NCBI GenBank assembly: GCA_017446265.1 | Contig: JAFSRD010000042.1 | Location: 1-57,938, forward strand | From: Treponema sp. | GTDB lineage: Bacteria; Spirochaetota; Spirochaetia; Treponematales; Treponemataceae | DNA length: 57,938 nucleotides | Reading direction: 5' to 3' | Shown: positions 40,488 to 48,590 of the stretch, one piece after another | Layout: every line of letters begins with the position of its first letter | Position numbering within the stretch: position 1 is the first letter of the stretch | Position numbers and translations under genes: made by a program | The notes under the pieces: model-generated | The model's database searches: none | Told to the model about the DNA's origin: nothing | What the model saw: only the letters and a program-made list of their open reading frames with translations

Positions 40488-40552
40488 GGTTTAATACCCC
40501 ATCGCTTGCGTCGCAAGTAAAGGCATTGAATCCGACTGCGACGCCTTTAGAG
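40488..40552. repeat. Dispersed repeat family 2, copy 1
   Basis: A segment with GGTTTAATA, CGCTTGCGTCG, AAAGGCATTGAA and GACTGCGACGCC in order, matching 56812-56871 at roughly two thirds of positions. GCGTCGCA can pair with TGCGACGC, and AAAGGC with GCCTTT. It lies between infA and dksA. Confidence 0.65.
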
Positions 40553-40554
40553 AA

Positions 40555-40588
40555 CACCATGCCTTATCGCTTGCGGCGAGGCATGGTG
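40555..40588. repeat. Strong stem-loop upstream of dksA
   Basis: CACCATGCCT (40555-40564) pairs perfectly with AGGCATGGTG (40579-40588), with an inner CGC/GCG pair. It lies just before the dksA promoter, possibly ending leftward antisense transcription or acting as an operator. Confidence 0.7.
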
Positions 40589-40597
40589 ATTCGTATA

Positions 40598-40626
40598 TTG
40601 ACTAGTATGTAGAAAACTTGTACGCT
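40598..40626 (+). promoter_or_regulatory. Candidate dksA promoter
   Basis: TTGACT (40598-40603), a 17-bp spacer and TACGCT (40621-40626). The leader of about 25 nt contains GGAG before the ATG. Confidence 0.5.
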
Positions 40627-40655
40627 TGTCAACATAACTACATGGAGTAACCGAC

Positions 40656-41012
40656 ATGGATAAGAAATTTATCGAAAGTGTGAAAAAAGATTTAATCGGC
40701 CGCAGGGAAACAATTCTGACATCGCTTGCAGAACAAAGTGATGACATGAAGCGTCTTATTAAGACAGTAGCTGCCGGCGATGTTATAGATGTTGCATCCG
40801 ATGCTGTAGACCGAACATTGCTCGATTCCTTAAGTTCTCAAGATGCTGCACGCCTCCAGCTCATTGACAATGCGCTGGACAGAATCAGGCAGGGAAAGTA
40901 CGGCGTATGCGTCAAATGCGGTAAAGACATTCCGCAGCAACGGCTGAAAGCGTTGCCGTACGCGCTTATGTGCGTCAACTGTGCATCAGAGGAGGAGCGA
41001 AAGCGTCGGTAG
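40656..41012 (+). CDS. dksA: DksA/TraR-type zinc-finger transcription regulator
   Basis: A 118-residue protein with an N-terminal coiled-coil region and a C4 zinc finger (CVKCGKDIPQQRLKALPYAL, then MCVNC). DksA-like proteins enter the RNA polymerase secondary channel and work with ppGpp. It is shorter than E. coli DksA (151), closer to TraR/YteA-like members. GGAG lies nine bases upstream of the ATG. The gene converges on the PHP phosphatase gene. Confidence 0.85.
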   Translation: MDKKFIESVKKDLIGRRETILTSLAEQSDDMKRLIKTVAAGDVIDVASDAVDRTLLDSLSSQDAARLQLIDNALDRIRQGKYGVCVKCGKDIPQQRLKALPYALMCVNCASEEERKRR

Positions 41013-41025
41013 GCAGGAATGCGTA

Positions 41026-41859
41026 TCAAATCTTTTGGCTTTTTACAACTGTTCCTTCAAGGAACAGTGTTTCTGTGTAACCAGCTTTTTTTGCTGCAAG
41101 CAGCGCACGGTCGAAGCAACAGTCTATATGTTCCGTGCTGTGCGCGTCTGAACTTATCGTTACAGGCACACCTGCCGCGTGAAGGATTGCAAGAAAATCA
41201 TCTGAAGGATATAAACTGTCCATCGCGCCGCGCGCAATAGCTCCTGTATTTATTTCTGCAATCACGCCTGAATGTTTTGCGCAGTTTGCAGTTGCCACAA
41301 GTTCATTTCTGTACCAACTTTCATTTTCATCGAAAAAATGCAGCGCGGCGTTTCGTTTGCGGATTACGTCAGGGTGTGCCCAAATGGCGAAGTCACCTTT
41401 TTGCAGCATTTCCCGTTGTAGCGCAAAATACGTGCATACCGCTTCTTTTGCATTCCCATTAAAATATTTTTGAATGCCGTCGCGAACGCTTTCTGTAGAC
41501 GCATCTACGGCAAATGTGCCGTTTTCGGTGATGATGTAATGCACTGCGCCTATGAGGTAGTCAGGCTTGAATTCTGCGTAGTCGCTCATGCGCGGAACTG
41601 TCAAGCCTGCCATGTACTCGGCTTCAAACCCGCACAATATTTTCATGCGGCCGTCGTATTCTTTTGCAAGCGAGCGAATTGCATTCACATATGCAGGAAA
41701 TTCGCGCAGCGCAATGTGACAGTCTCCTGCGAAAGGGTACATGCTGTGGCTTGAAAATCCTATGATGTCGAATTTTTTCTCAAAAGCAGCTTGTGCCATC
41801 TCTTGCGCACTATTTTTACCGTCGCAAAATGTCGTATGCATGTGATAGTTAGTTTTCAT
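41026..41859 (-). CDS. PHP-family histidinol-phosphatase-like protein
   Basis: A 277-residue PHP metal-dependent phosphoesterase. Metal-binding motifs are NYHMHTTFCDGKNS at the N-terminus, GFSSHSMYPF, a Glu in CGFEAEYM, FAIWAHPDV and ISSDAHSTEHI near the C-terminus. The closest family is HisK-type histidinol phosphatase, but no histidine biosynthesis genes are near, so another phosphoester may be the substrate. AAGGA precedes the ATG, and a strong stem-loop ends seven bases before it. Confidence 0.8.
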   Translation of the reverse strand: MKTNYHMHTTFCDGKNSAQEMAQAAFEKKFDIIGFSSHSMYPFAGDCHIALREFPAYVNAIRSLAKEYDGRMKILCGFEAEYMAGLTVPRMSDYAEFKPDYLIGAVHYIITENGTFAVDASTESVRDGIQKYFNGNAKEAVCTYFALQREMLQKGDFAIWAHPDVIRKRNAALHFFDENESWYRNELVATANCAKHSGVIAEINTGAIARGAMDSLYPSDDFLAILHAAGVPVTISSDAHSTEHIDCCFDRALLAAKKAGYTETLFLEGTVVKSQKI

Positions 41860-41871
41860 GTCTTTCCTTGA

Positions 41872-41915
41872 AATTCAACAACGAGTGAAACATCAGTTTC
41901 AGGAGTTGTTGAATT
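41872..41915 (-). repeat. Two-tier stem-loop in the leader of the PHP phosphatase gene
   Basis: AATTCAACAAC (41872-41882) pairs with GTTGTTGAATT (41905-41915). Inside a symmetrical 3-by-3 internal loop, TGAAAC pairs with GTTTCA. It lies directly upstream of the Shine-Dalgarno sequence. Confidence 0.75.
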
Positions 41916-42016
41916 GGTGCGCAGCTGCACGGAGTGCACGCGCACATGTAAATGAGCGAGTTTGCGAAGCAAACTGCAAGATAAAATGCGCGCGCCATTT
42001 CAGACATTTATTTTTA
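41916..42016 (-). other. Structured spacer between tRNA-Arg and the PHP gene
   Basis: It holds two more hairpins: GTGCGC/GCGCAC enclosing TGCAC/GTGCA (about 41917-41946), and AGTTTGC/GCAAACT (about 41959-41976). No coding frame is seen. It may be a processed leader or a small RNA. Confidence 0.4.
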
Positions 42017-42090
42017 TGCGCTTAGCGTGACTCGAACACGCAACCTACGGATTCGAAGTCCGTTGCTCTATCCAGTTGAGCTATAGGCGC
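42017..42090 (-). tRNA. tRNA-Arg(UCG)
   Basis: Read leftward, the acceptor GCGCCTA pairs with TAAGCGC except for one C-A mismatch. The anticodon arm is ACGGA, loop CTTCGAA, TCCGT, giving anticodon TCG. The T arm is GCGTGTTCGAGTCACGC. CCA is not encoded. It follows tRNA-His by 6 bp and is transcribed with it. Confidence 0.93.
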
Positions 42091-42096
42091 CTTTTG

Positions 42097-42169
42097 GGTG
42101 CCTGGTGGGGATTGAACCCACGACAACCAGATCCACAATCTGGCGCTCTACCACTGAACTACAGGCACC
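42097..42169 (-). tRNA. tRNA-His(GUG)
   Basis: Read leftward, the acceptor GTGCCTG pairs with CAGGCAC, with the extra G(-1) encoded at 42169 opposite a C discriminator. The anticodon arm is CCAGA, loop TTGTGGA, TCTGG, with anticodon GTG. It is first in the His-Arg pair. Confidence 0.95.
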
Positions 42170-42175
42170 GTATAG

Positions 42176-42205
42176 ATTAGACCTATTTGAAAACTTCGTT
42201 ATCAA
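42176..42205 (-). promoter_or_regulatory. Promoter of the tRNA-His/tRNA-Arg unit
   Basis: Read leftward, TTGATA (42205-42200), an 18-bp spacer and TCTAAT (42181-42176). The mature tRNA-His 5' end (G-1, 42169) is seven bases after the -10 box, so the transcript may begin at the mature end. Confidence 0.55.
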
Positions 42206-42331
42206 ACAGGCTGCATCTCTGAAAACTGCAAGGGCAGCGACATGCCTGACGGCGGTCAGAGCATCCAGCCAGTTTTTAGAGGCAACCTAAAAACTATAGC
42301 AGATTTTGCGCTCGTTCGTCAAGGCGGGGCG
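42206..42331. other. Non-coding spacer between tRNA-His and lysS
   Basis: It contains AGTTTTTAG (42271-42279) paired with CTAAAAACT (42287-42295) around GGCAA-rich loop bases, and weaker GC-rich pairings near 42243-42260. No frame of interest is seen. Confidence 0.35.
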
Positions 42332-42360
42332 TTGCATATTTGGCGCTCGTTTACTATAAT
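42332..42360 (+). promoter_or_regulatory. lysS promoter, leaderless geometry
   Basis: TTGCAT (42332-42337), a 17-bp spacer and a perfect TATAAT (42355-42360). The ATG is at 42370, nine bases after the -10 box, with no Shine-Dalgarno sequence. Confidence 0.75.
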
Positions 42361-42369
42361 CATAAAATT

Positions 42370-43962
42370 ATGATTGACAAAAGGCTTTTGTGCCATTGGG
42401 CAGACGCCATGGCAGATAAAATAATTTCCGAGCGCGGCGAGCTTGCGCTGTACACATGCGCTTCTGGCATTACGCCGTCGGGCACCGTGCATCTTGGAAA
42501 CTTCCGCGAAATCATCACTGTTGACTTAGTTGTGCGCGCGCTGCGTGACCGCGGCAAAAATGTGCGCTTCATCTACTCGTGGGACGACTACGACGTGTTT
42601 CGCAAAGTGCCTGCAAACATGCCGCATCAAGATGAATTGGAAAAATATTTGCGTTTTCCCATTACGCTTGTTCCAGACACGACAGGCAGAAATGAAAATT
42701 ACGCGCGTCATCACGAGGTTGACATAGAAACAGAGCTTCCGCGTGTTGGCATTTATCCCGAATTTTTGTATCAGGCGGAGCGGTACCGCGCAAACCGATA
42801 CGCAGAAGGCATGAAAAAAGCGTTGCAAGAGCGCGAGTGCATAAAAGAATGTTTGAACGAATACCGCGACGAGCAGCACAAGATAAAAAGCGACGACGAG
42901 TATTGGCCTGTGTCAGTGTTCTGTGCAAAGTGCAATCGCGACACGACGCGCATTACTGGCTATGACGGAGATTACAGTGTGTCGTACACATGTGAGTGTG
43001 GCAACAGCGCAACGGAAGATTTGCGCTCGTCAAAGGGATTTAAGCTTGGCTGGCGTGTTGACTGGCCTATGCGTTGGAACGAAGAAAACGTTGTGTTTGA
43101 GCCGGGCGGCAAAGACCACGTGAGTCCCGGCGGCTCGTACGACACGGCAAAGCTCGTTTCAAAAAAAGTATACGGTTGGGATGCGCCTATCACGATGAAG
43201 TATGATTTTGTCGGGCTTAAAGGGCTTGCAGGAAAAATGTCGTCGTCGAAAGGAAAAGTGATTGCGCTTCCCGATGCGCTTTCCGTATATCAAGGCGAAG
43301 TGCTCCGCTATATTTTTGCAGTGAATAAAGTTGATCACGAGTTTGCAATCAGCTTTGACGTAGATGTCATCACTGTGTACGAAGCGTATGACCGCACTGA
43401 GCGCATTGCGTGGGGCATTGAGAGCGCAAAGAACGACGACGTTGCTTCCCACGAAAAGCGCGTGTACATGCTCTCGCAGATTGAAAATGGCATGCCATCT
43501 GCAATGCCGTATCAGATTCCGTTTAGAATGCTCACAACGCTTTTGCAAACATATTCAGGAAACATAGACGCGGTAATTGCATCACTCGGCAATGTAAAAC
43601 CAGAACAAGAGAAGCGGCTTCGTCGCAGATGTGAATGTGCCTGGTACTGGGTAACTGAATGCGCTCCCGATGAGTTTACGTTTGCGTTGCGACTTGACGG
43701 AAGCGCTATAGATTTGACTGACGCAGAAACAGCAGTTGTCGTTCGCATGCGAGAAGAAGTGCTGCCTATTGTTGACGAAAGCGATGAGCAAACTGTTTCG
43801 CAAAAGATTTATGATGTGGCTGTTGGCTCAGGCATAAAGCCAAAAGAGCTTTTCAACATCATGTATCGCGCTCTTATCGGCAAAACGCAGGGACCGCGCC
43901 TTGCAAGCTTTATGAAAATCATCGGAAAAGAAAAGCTTGAAAAAATATTGAGCGCGTATTAA
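42370..43962 (+). CDS. lysS: Class I lysyl-tRNA synthetase (archaeal type)
   Basis: A 530-residue LysRS of the class I fold, the form used by archaea and spirochaetes rather than the class II enzyme of most bacteria. The HIGH-type motif is TPSGTVHLGN (about 35-44) and the KMSKS-type is GKMSSSKGKV (about 300). A zinc-binding segment CAKCNRDTTR and CECGN lies between them, as in LysK. The ATG at 42370 is preferred because it starts the conserved region and matches the promoter; the frame extends ten codons further with no support. Confidence 0.95.
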   Translation: MIDKRLLCHWADAMADKIISERGELALYTCASGITPSGTVHLGNFREIITVDLVVRALRDRGKNVRFIYSWDDYDVFRKVPANMPHQDELEKYLRFPITLVPDTTGRNENYARHHEVDIETELPRVGIYPEFLYQAERYRANRYAEGMKKALQERECIKECLNEYRDEQHKIKSDDEYWPVSVFCAKCNRDTTRITGYDGDYSVSYTCECGNSATEDLRSSKGFKLGWRVDWPMRWNEENVVFEPGGKDHVSPGGSYDTAKLVSKKVYGWDAPITMKYDFVGLKGLAGKMSSSKGKVIALPDALSVYQGEVLRYIFAVNKVDHEFAISFDVDVITVYEAYDRTERIAWGIESAKNDDVASHEKRVYMLSQIENGMPSAMPYQIPFRMLTTLLQTYSGNIDAVIASLGNVKPEQEKRLRRRCECAWYWVTECAPDEFTFALRLDGSAIDLTDAETAVVVRMREEVLPIVDESDEQTVSQKIYDVAVGSGIKPKELFNIMYRALIGKTQGPRLASFMKIIGKEKLEKILSAY

Positions 43963-44036
43963 CGCTGTCAAATGAGGCATGCGCTTGCACTATCGCATTG
44001 CATGCGAGCATATTTGCGCAACGTGCGTGCGCATTT

Positions 44037-44864
44037 TTACGAGTTGCTGTTTTTTCCGGGCATGAGCATAATCAATAAAAGCGCAACTATGTACGGTAGC
44101 GAAATCAACAGCGGCGAAGAGATGCGCGCAAATACATTCTGCATGTGTGCTGCAACATATTCTCCTGCACTCATCACAAGAACAGCTGCAATGGTTCCCG
44201 TGCACGAGCGTTTTCCCAAAAACACCGCCGCAAGCGCAAGCCATCCGCGCCCGCTTGAAATGTTTGGCACGAATGAAGACAGTCTAAATGAAAGTACGCA
44301 GCCTGCGAGCGCGGCGTATAACGCTGCAATGCACCATGCAGCAGTTCTGAAATGCGGCACAGAAACTCCGCGAGACGCGAGCACATCCGAGTCGCTGCCG
44401 GTAATCCGCATGTACAGTCCGTGTTTTGTCAAAAATAAAAACGCAATTCCTGCTGCAATAACCGCTCCTGCTGCAATCGTTGTTGCAATGCGCGTTTCAA
44501 ATGCGGGAAACGCAAAGTGCTCTGAAAAGAGTACGCCGCGCGTGCCGAAAGTCACAACTGAAATGACGGAGATGAGCGCACCTGTGAGCATGTTTATGCC
44601 GAGCGATGCGAGAAACGGATTTGCGCGCTCAACGACACGCGATGCGGCGAAGATGATTGCAGTGCAGCACAGGCATGAAAGCAGTACGCCTGCCGCAACT
44701 GAATGCATGCTGACCGTGAACGTGTAGCAGAGGAATGCTGACAAATTGATAATGCCGTCAGTAAATACTGCCATGCGCCCTGCATATTCGCTTGTGAGCG
44801 CGCCGAATGAAGCGAGCGCGAGCGGAGCAGACAAAATGATTATGTTGCTGATTGCGTCAGTCAT
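44037..44864 (-). CDS. rfuD: ABC transporter permease, RfuD-like
   Basis: A 275-residue membrane permease of the branched-chain/nucleoside-type family with about eight hydrophobic segments. The conserved EAA-like region is FLASLGINMLTGALISVIS, and the C-terminal half carries FRTAAWCIAALYAALAGCVL. The start at 44864 has AAGGA upstream and overlaps the end of the first permease by eight bases. Last gene of a four-gene leftward operon whose order (binding lipoprotein, double ATPase, two permeases) matches treponemal RfuABCD for riboflavin. The substrate is inferred from that order. Confidence 0.75.
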   Translation of the reverse strand: MTDAISNIIILSAPLALASFGALTSEYAGRMAVFTDGIINLSAFLCYTFTVSMHSVAAGVLLSCLCCTAIIFAASRVVERANPFLASLGINMLTGALISVISVVTFGTRGVLFSEHFAFPAFETRIATTIAAGAVIAAGIAFLFLTKHGLYMRITGSDSDVLASRGVSVPHFRTAAWCIAALYAALAGCVLSFRLSSFVPNISSGRGWLALAAVFLGKRSCTGTIAAVLVMSAGEYVAAHMQNVFARISSPLLISLPYIVALLLIMLMPGKNSNS

Positions 44865-45843
44865 GTGCGCATTTTCCTTGCACCGCGCTTCCTTGCGCGC
44901 TGTCGTGCGTGCGTTTTGCATCTCTTTTTATATGGCGCAGCGCAATGCAGAAAATGATGAGCCCTTGTATGAGCGCGCCCATGTCGAATCCGAAATTGTT
45001 GTTGAGCGCAACGCGCGATGCTGACGTAAACAGCCACGAAATGAATATGCTCGACGGAACGAGCAGCGCAGGATTTGCGTTTGCGATGAGCGCGCACGAA
45101 AGCGCATTCCAACCCATGCCGCTGTAAAATCCTGTGTGGCACGTGTAGTATGTGCCGACTACTGCAATAAAGCCAGTGCACCCATGCAGCGCACCAGAAA
45201 GCGCGAGCGTGCCGTACATGATTTTTTTTTGTGGAAATCCACAGTACGCTGCGAACTCCTGCGATATTCCCGTAATTTGCAGCGTGCGGCCGAGCGCTGT
45301 GCGATACATGACAAACCACGCGCACATGCACAAAAGCGGCGGAACGAGTGCAATCAGCGAAAGTGGAGAAGGGCTCATGATTTTTGGCGACCTCACTGCT
45401 TGCGCAATAAACGATGTGGCCAGCAGATTATTCGCTCCTCCGCGAAACTTCCCTGCAATGAGTGCATCGATGAACGGAATCGCCGCGCTTGAAACAAGAA
45501 ATGTCGTGAGCAGTATGTGCGCGTTTTTAAGGTGCTTGAGCAGCGCGGAGACGAGCATCATGCATGCGGGAACTGCCATTGCAGAAGCGAGCGCGAGCAG
45601 CAGCAAAAGTGGCGGCGGCAAGAACGGCAACGCGTCTGTGCCAACTGTAAGAATTATTGCAGCTGTAAAACCGCCTGCATAAATCTGCCCTTCGCCGCCA
45701 AGATTGAATTCGCCTGTTGTGAGCATGAACGTATCTCCGAGCGAAGATGCCATGAGGAGAAACGCCGTGTTGAGCAGCGTTCCAAAATAATATGTTGACG
45801 TGAACGAGCCTGCAAAAAAATCAAACAACGCATTTGCAATCAT
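44857..45843 (-). CDS. rfuC: ABC transporter permease, RfuC-like
   Basis: A 328-residue membrane permease with about nine hydrophobic segments. The family-typical segment is SLGDTFMLTTGEFNLGGEGQ (G-E-x-N-L-G-G-E-G-Q), shared by nucleoside and riboflavin BMP-type permeases. Later AALSGALHGCTGFIAVVGTY is the coupling-loop region. It starts with an ATGA overlap with the ATPase stop. Paired with the next permease as a heterodimer by family knowledge. Confidence 0.78.
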   Translation of the reverse strand: MIANALFDFFAGSFTSTYYFGTLLNTAFLLMASSLGDTFMLTTGEFNLGGEGQIYAGGFTAAIILTVGTDALPFLPPPLLLLLALASAMAVPACMMLVSALLKHLKNAHILLTTFLVSSAAIPFIDALIAGKFRGGANNLLATSFIAQAVRSPKIMSPSPLSLIALVPPLLCMCAWFVMYRTALGRTLQITGISQEFAAYCGFPQKKIMYGTLALSGALHGCTGFIAVVGTYYTCHTGFYSGMGWNALSCALIANANPALLVPSSIFISWLFTSASRVALNNNFGFDMGALIQGLIIFCIALRHIKRDAKRTHDSAQGSAVQGKCAHD

Positions 45844-47396
45844 GTTGCCGCTCCTGCAAAAAAGTGCCGTTCGCAGCTGGTGTTGCCTGCTGACGCAATG
45901 TTTTTGAGTATGCCGCTCTCAAGACGATGCACGGCGTGACAGCATGCTTCAGGAAAATCGGCTGCGGCGAGCACGAGTACAATACATCCTCGTTCTGCAA
46001 GCGAAGAGAGCAATGATATGGTGCGCTGTGCAGATGCTGTGTCAAGACCTTGCAGCGGCTCGCACGCAATCAGCAGCAACGGCTGCACATCGAATTCTCG
46101 CGCAAGAATCAAACGCTGAAGCATGCCTCCCGAAAGCGTTGCCGCTTTTTCATGCGGCTCAATCGCAACTTCTGCTTTTTTAATAATTTTTTCTACGTAT
46201 GCATGAACATCGCGCGATTTATGCAGCGCGCACGTAAGCTGTTCAATTGAAAGCGATGGGTGCGACGCGCGATATGTCCTGTTCGACGGAATCATCGCCG
46301 TGCGCAGCGTTGTTTTATATCGCAAAAACTGCGGGCTGAGTTTGCCCGATTTTAAATTAATAATTTCTGTTTTATGCGCGTCAGCAATTTTACATGTGCC
46401 CGAAACCGACGCCCTTTCCATGCCTGTTACCACATTTTCAAGCGTACCGAGCCCGCTTTCCTGTAAGCCTGTTACAAGCGTAACTTCGCCACTTTTTGCA
46501 GTGAACGAAACATCGAATAACGCAGGACGATTTTTCGGACGAACTGTTACATGTTCAAATGAAATGGAATTGCTAATTTCGGGGAAAAGCCTTTCCCCGC
46601 GCTCGCAAGCGTTGCTTGCTCGCTCCCCATTCTGCGGGGCAAAACGTATGTCATCATGCGCCCCGCAACGCCCCGAGCCAATGCAGCGCGTTTGAGCGTC
46701 GAGCATTTTTTTGCCAAACGTTTTGCTGCTCTCGTAATATTCTGCAACTTTTCCATTGTGCAGCACTGTCACCGTATCTGTGTACAACGCCGCTTCCTGC
46801 ATGCTGTGTGTTATGACGACGACGTTCATGCCGTTTTGTGCAAGCGCGCGCATGTTTGCATAAAGAGAACGCCGTTGCTCCCAGTCGAGCAGCGCGGACG
46901 GCTCATCGAGTATGAGCATGCGCGGCTCTTTTACGAGTGCTGCAATGAGCGATGTGTAAAACCGCTCGTCGCCGCCTATGTTCGCGACGCGCGCATGAAA
47001 ATCAAGCTGCGGAGCCCACGTTTGCCGTAGTGCTGCTGCTGCACGAATGATGTGCGCCTTTTTCATCTTTTTGCCAGTGCGGTTGTATTCAGCGCCGAGT
47101 AAAATATTTTCCTGTACGCTTATGCTGTCTGCAAGCAGCGGACGTTGCGCGACGCACGCAATGCCTATGCGCACTGCATCACGCGGAGAGGTAAAGCGGA
47201 CTTCGTTTCCGTCAATCACGAGCGTGCTGCAATCCGCATTGCTCGTACCGCTCAAAATAGCTGCTACTGTCGATTTTCCTGCACCGTTTTCTCCGAGCAA
47301 CGCGTGAATCATGCCGTCTTTGAAAGAGAGCGACACGTCATCGAGAACCGTCTTGTACGTATATTTTTTTGTTGCGTGTTCAAGCAAAACATCCAT
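45840..47396 (-). CDS. rfuB: ABC transporter double ATPase, RfuB-like, degenerate second Walker A
   Basis: A 518-residue protein with two nucleotide-binding domains. The first has an intact Walker A (LGENGAGKST), Q loop (VAQRPLLAD) and Walker B (MLILDEPSALLDW), but its signature is poor (NIGGDERFYTSL). The second has a broken Walker A (TGLQESGLGTLE, lacking GKT/S) with a good signature (LSGGMLQRLILARE) and weak Walker B (LLIACEPLQGLD). One composite site would thus be active, as in this transporter family. The ATG at 47396 is used; a TTG at 47414 overlapping the previous stop is possible. Confidence 0.78.
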   Translation of the reverse strand: MDVLLEHATKKYTYKTVLDDVSLSFKDGMIHALLGENGAGKSTVAAILSGTSNADCSTLVIDGNEVRFTSPRDAVRIGIACVAQRPLLADSISVQENILLGAEYNRTGKKMKKAHIIRAAAALRQTWAPQLDFHARVANIGGDERFYTSLIAALVKEPRMLILDEPSALLDWEQRRSLYANMRALAQNGMNVVVITHSMQEAALYTDTVTVLHNGKVAEYYESSKTFGKKMLDAQTRCIGSGRCGAHDDIRFAPQNGERASNACERGERLFPEISNSISFEHVTVRPKNRPALFDVSFTAKSGEVTLVTGLQESGLGTLENVVTGMERASVSGTCKIADAHKTEIINLKSGKLSPQFLRYKTTLRTAMIPSNRTYRASHPSLSIEQLTCALHKSRDVHAYVEKIIKKAEVAIEPHEKAATLSGGMLQRLILAREFDVQPLLLIACEPLQGLDTASAQRTISLLSSLAERGCIVLVLAAADFPEACCHAVHRLESGILKNIASAGNTSCERHFFAGAAT

Positions 47397-47410
47397 ACAC
47401 GTATTAATAA

Positions 47411-48427
47411 TCAATAATCTTGCGGAAGCAGCAGCGCGCCGCTTTCAATGCTCGCAACAACTTCCTGCATTTTTTTTCGCATTTCATCGCTCACTGCTTC
47501 ATTGCGGCAATCTGGCGCGTCTTGCACAAAGCGTACGAATCCTTCAGCCATGCCAACTGTTTTTGCGCTTCCCCATTCAATTTTTCCTGCAAGGTATTCG
47601 GCAGTCACTTGCGCAGCCATGTTTCGTTGCTCAAGCACTGTGCATGAGATGATGTTTTCAGGCGCGCGTGAAAATTCTACGCTGTCAAAAACTGCCAGAT
47701 ACATTCCATTTTCTTTTGCCGCGTTCACAACGCCTTGCGCCGCTCCGCCGCATATGGGCAGAATCACATCAACTCCTGTCTTGTACATTGCGGACGCAAG
47801 CTCTGCTCCTTTTGTTGCATCATACCAATTTCCGACAATGCGGAAATCAACTGTGGTGCCAGGATTTGCCGCTTCAGCGCCTTCTGCAAAACCTGGCAAA
47901 ATCACGTTGTTCATCACCGGGTATTCCTGCGCTGTTATGAGCCCAATCTTTTTTGTCTTTGTCATAAGCGCTGCCATATATCCTGTAACATACGACTGTT
48001 CGCGCTGATTGTAGCACACTGTGACAATATTGCTGTTCCCCGTTTTATATGCATCGAGCAGAATGAACTTTTGCGCGGGGAACTGTGCCGTGAGCGGCTC
48101 GACGAGTTCGGGCAGTGATGGATTGGACGAGATGATGACGCTGTACTTTTGCTCTGCTGCAAGCGCCGTAAGCTTTTGCGCCCATTCAGCTTGATTTGTA
48201 CCTGCTTCAAGGATTGCAATCGTTGCCTGCTCCGATGCCGCCTTTCCCATGTTGAATGACTCAACACCGTCTTGCACGCCTTGTGCGAGCATCGCGTAGA
48301 TAGGGCTGTCAGCTATGATGCCCGGCACAAACACTGCGACTGAAGCGGCTATTGTTTTTTTTCCACTGCATGAAGCAGTAAAAAACATGAGTGCTGTTGC
48401 AGTCATAAAAATAATATTTTTTTTCAT
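47411..48427 (-). CDS. rfuA: BMP-family substrate-binding lipoprotein, RfuA-like
   Basis: A 338-residue periplasmic lipoprotein with the lipobox FFTASC at residues 15-20. The fold is the Bmp/PnrA type: PGIIADSPIYAMLAQGVQDG near the start, ILLDAYKTGNSNIVTVCYNQ, and GKTTEWG-like hinge segments later. It starts the four-gene operon, which in Treponema pallidum imports riboflavin; nucleosides are the alternative ligand for the family. A TTGACA-17-TATATT promoter lies at 48452-48480. No FMN riboswitch is seen in the leader. Confidence 0.75.
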   Translation of the reverse strand: MKKNIIFMTATALMFFTASCSGKKTIAASVAVFVPGIIADSPIYAMLAQGVQDGVESFNMGKAASEQATIAILEAGTNQAEWAQKLTALAAEQKYSVIISSNPSLPELVEPLTAQFPAQKFILLDAYKTGNSNIVTVCYNQREQSYVTGYMAALMTKTKKIGLITAQEYPVMNNVILPGFAEGAEAANPGTTVDFRIVGNWYDATKGAELASAMYKTGVDVILPICGGAAQGVVNAAKENGMYLAVFDSVEFSRAPENIISCTVLEQRNMAAQVTAEYLAGKIEWGSAKTVGMAEGFVRFVQDAPDCRNEAVSDEMRKKMQEVVASIESGALLLPQDY

Positions 48428-48451
48428 ATTTTATCTAAACCTCGTACAGTA

Positions 48452-48480
48452 AATATAGTTTTATATCAAACTAATGTCAA
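48452..48480 (-). promoter_or_regulatory. Promoter of the Rfu-type operon
   Basis: Read leftward, TTGACA (48480-48475), a 17-bp spacer and TATATT (48457-48452). GAGG lies upstream of the ATG. Confidence 0.75.
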
Positions 48481-48534
48481 GTAGTTTTCCTAAAATTATA
48501 ATGAGTTTTGATAATGTTAATTATTAATAAAAAT

Positions 48535-48563
48535 TTGACAAATCAAAAAAATGGTGCAATAAT
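48535..48563 (+). promoter_or_regulatory. Promoter of the TRAP transporter operon
   Basis: TTGACA (48535-48540), a 17-bp spacer and AATAAT (48558-48563). It lies divergently from the Rfu promoter, with the two -35 boxes about 55 bp apart. Confidence 0.65.
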
Positions 48564-48590
48564 TAATAAAAAAACAAAATGGAGCATGCA

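Noticed and set aside
42206..42369. T-box leader for lysS
   Set aside because: No T-box sequence or specifier structure is seen, and the lysS promoter leaves no room for a leader.
48428..48534. FMN riboswitch ahead of the Rfu-type operon
   Set aside because: The expected AGGGG and ACCGGCGGT-type segments are missing, and the leader is short and AT-rich.
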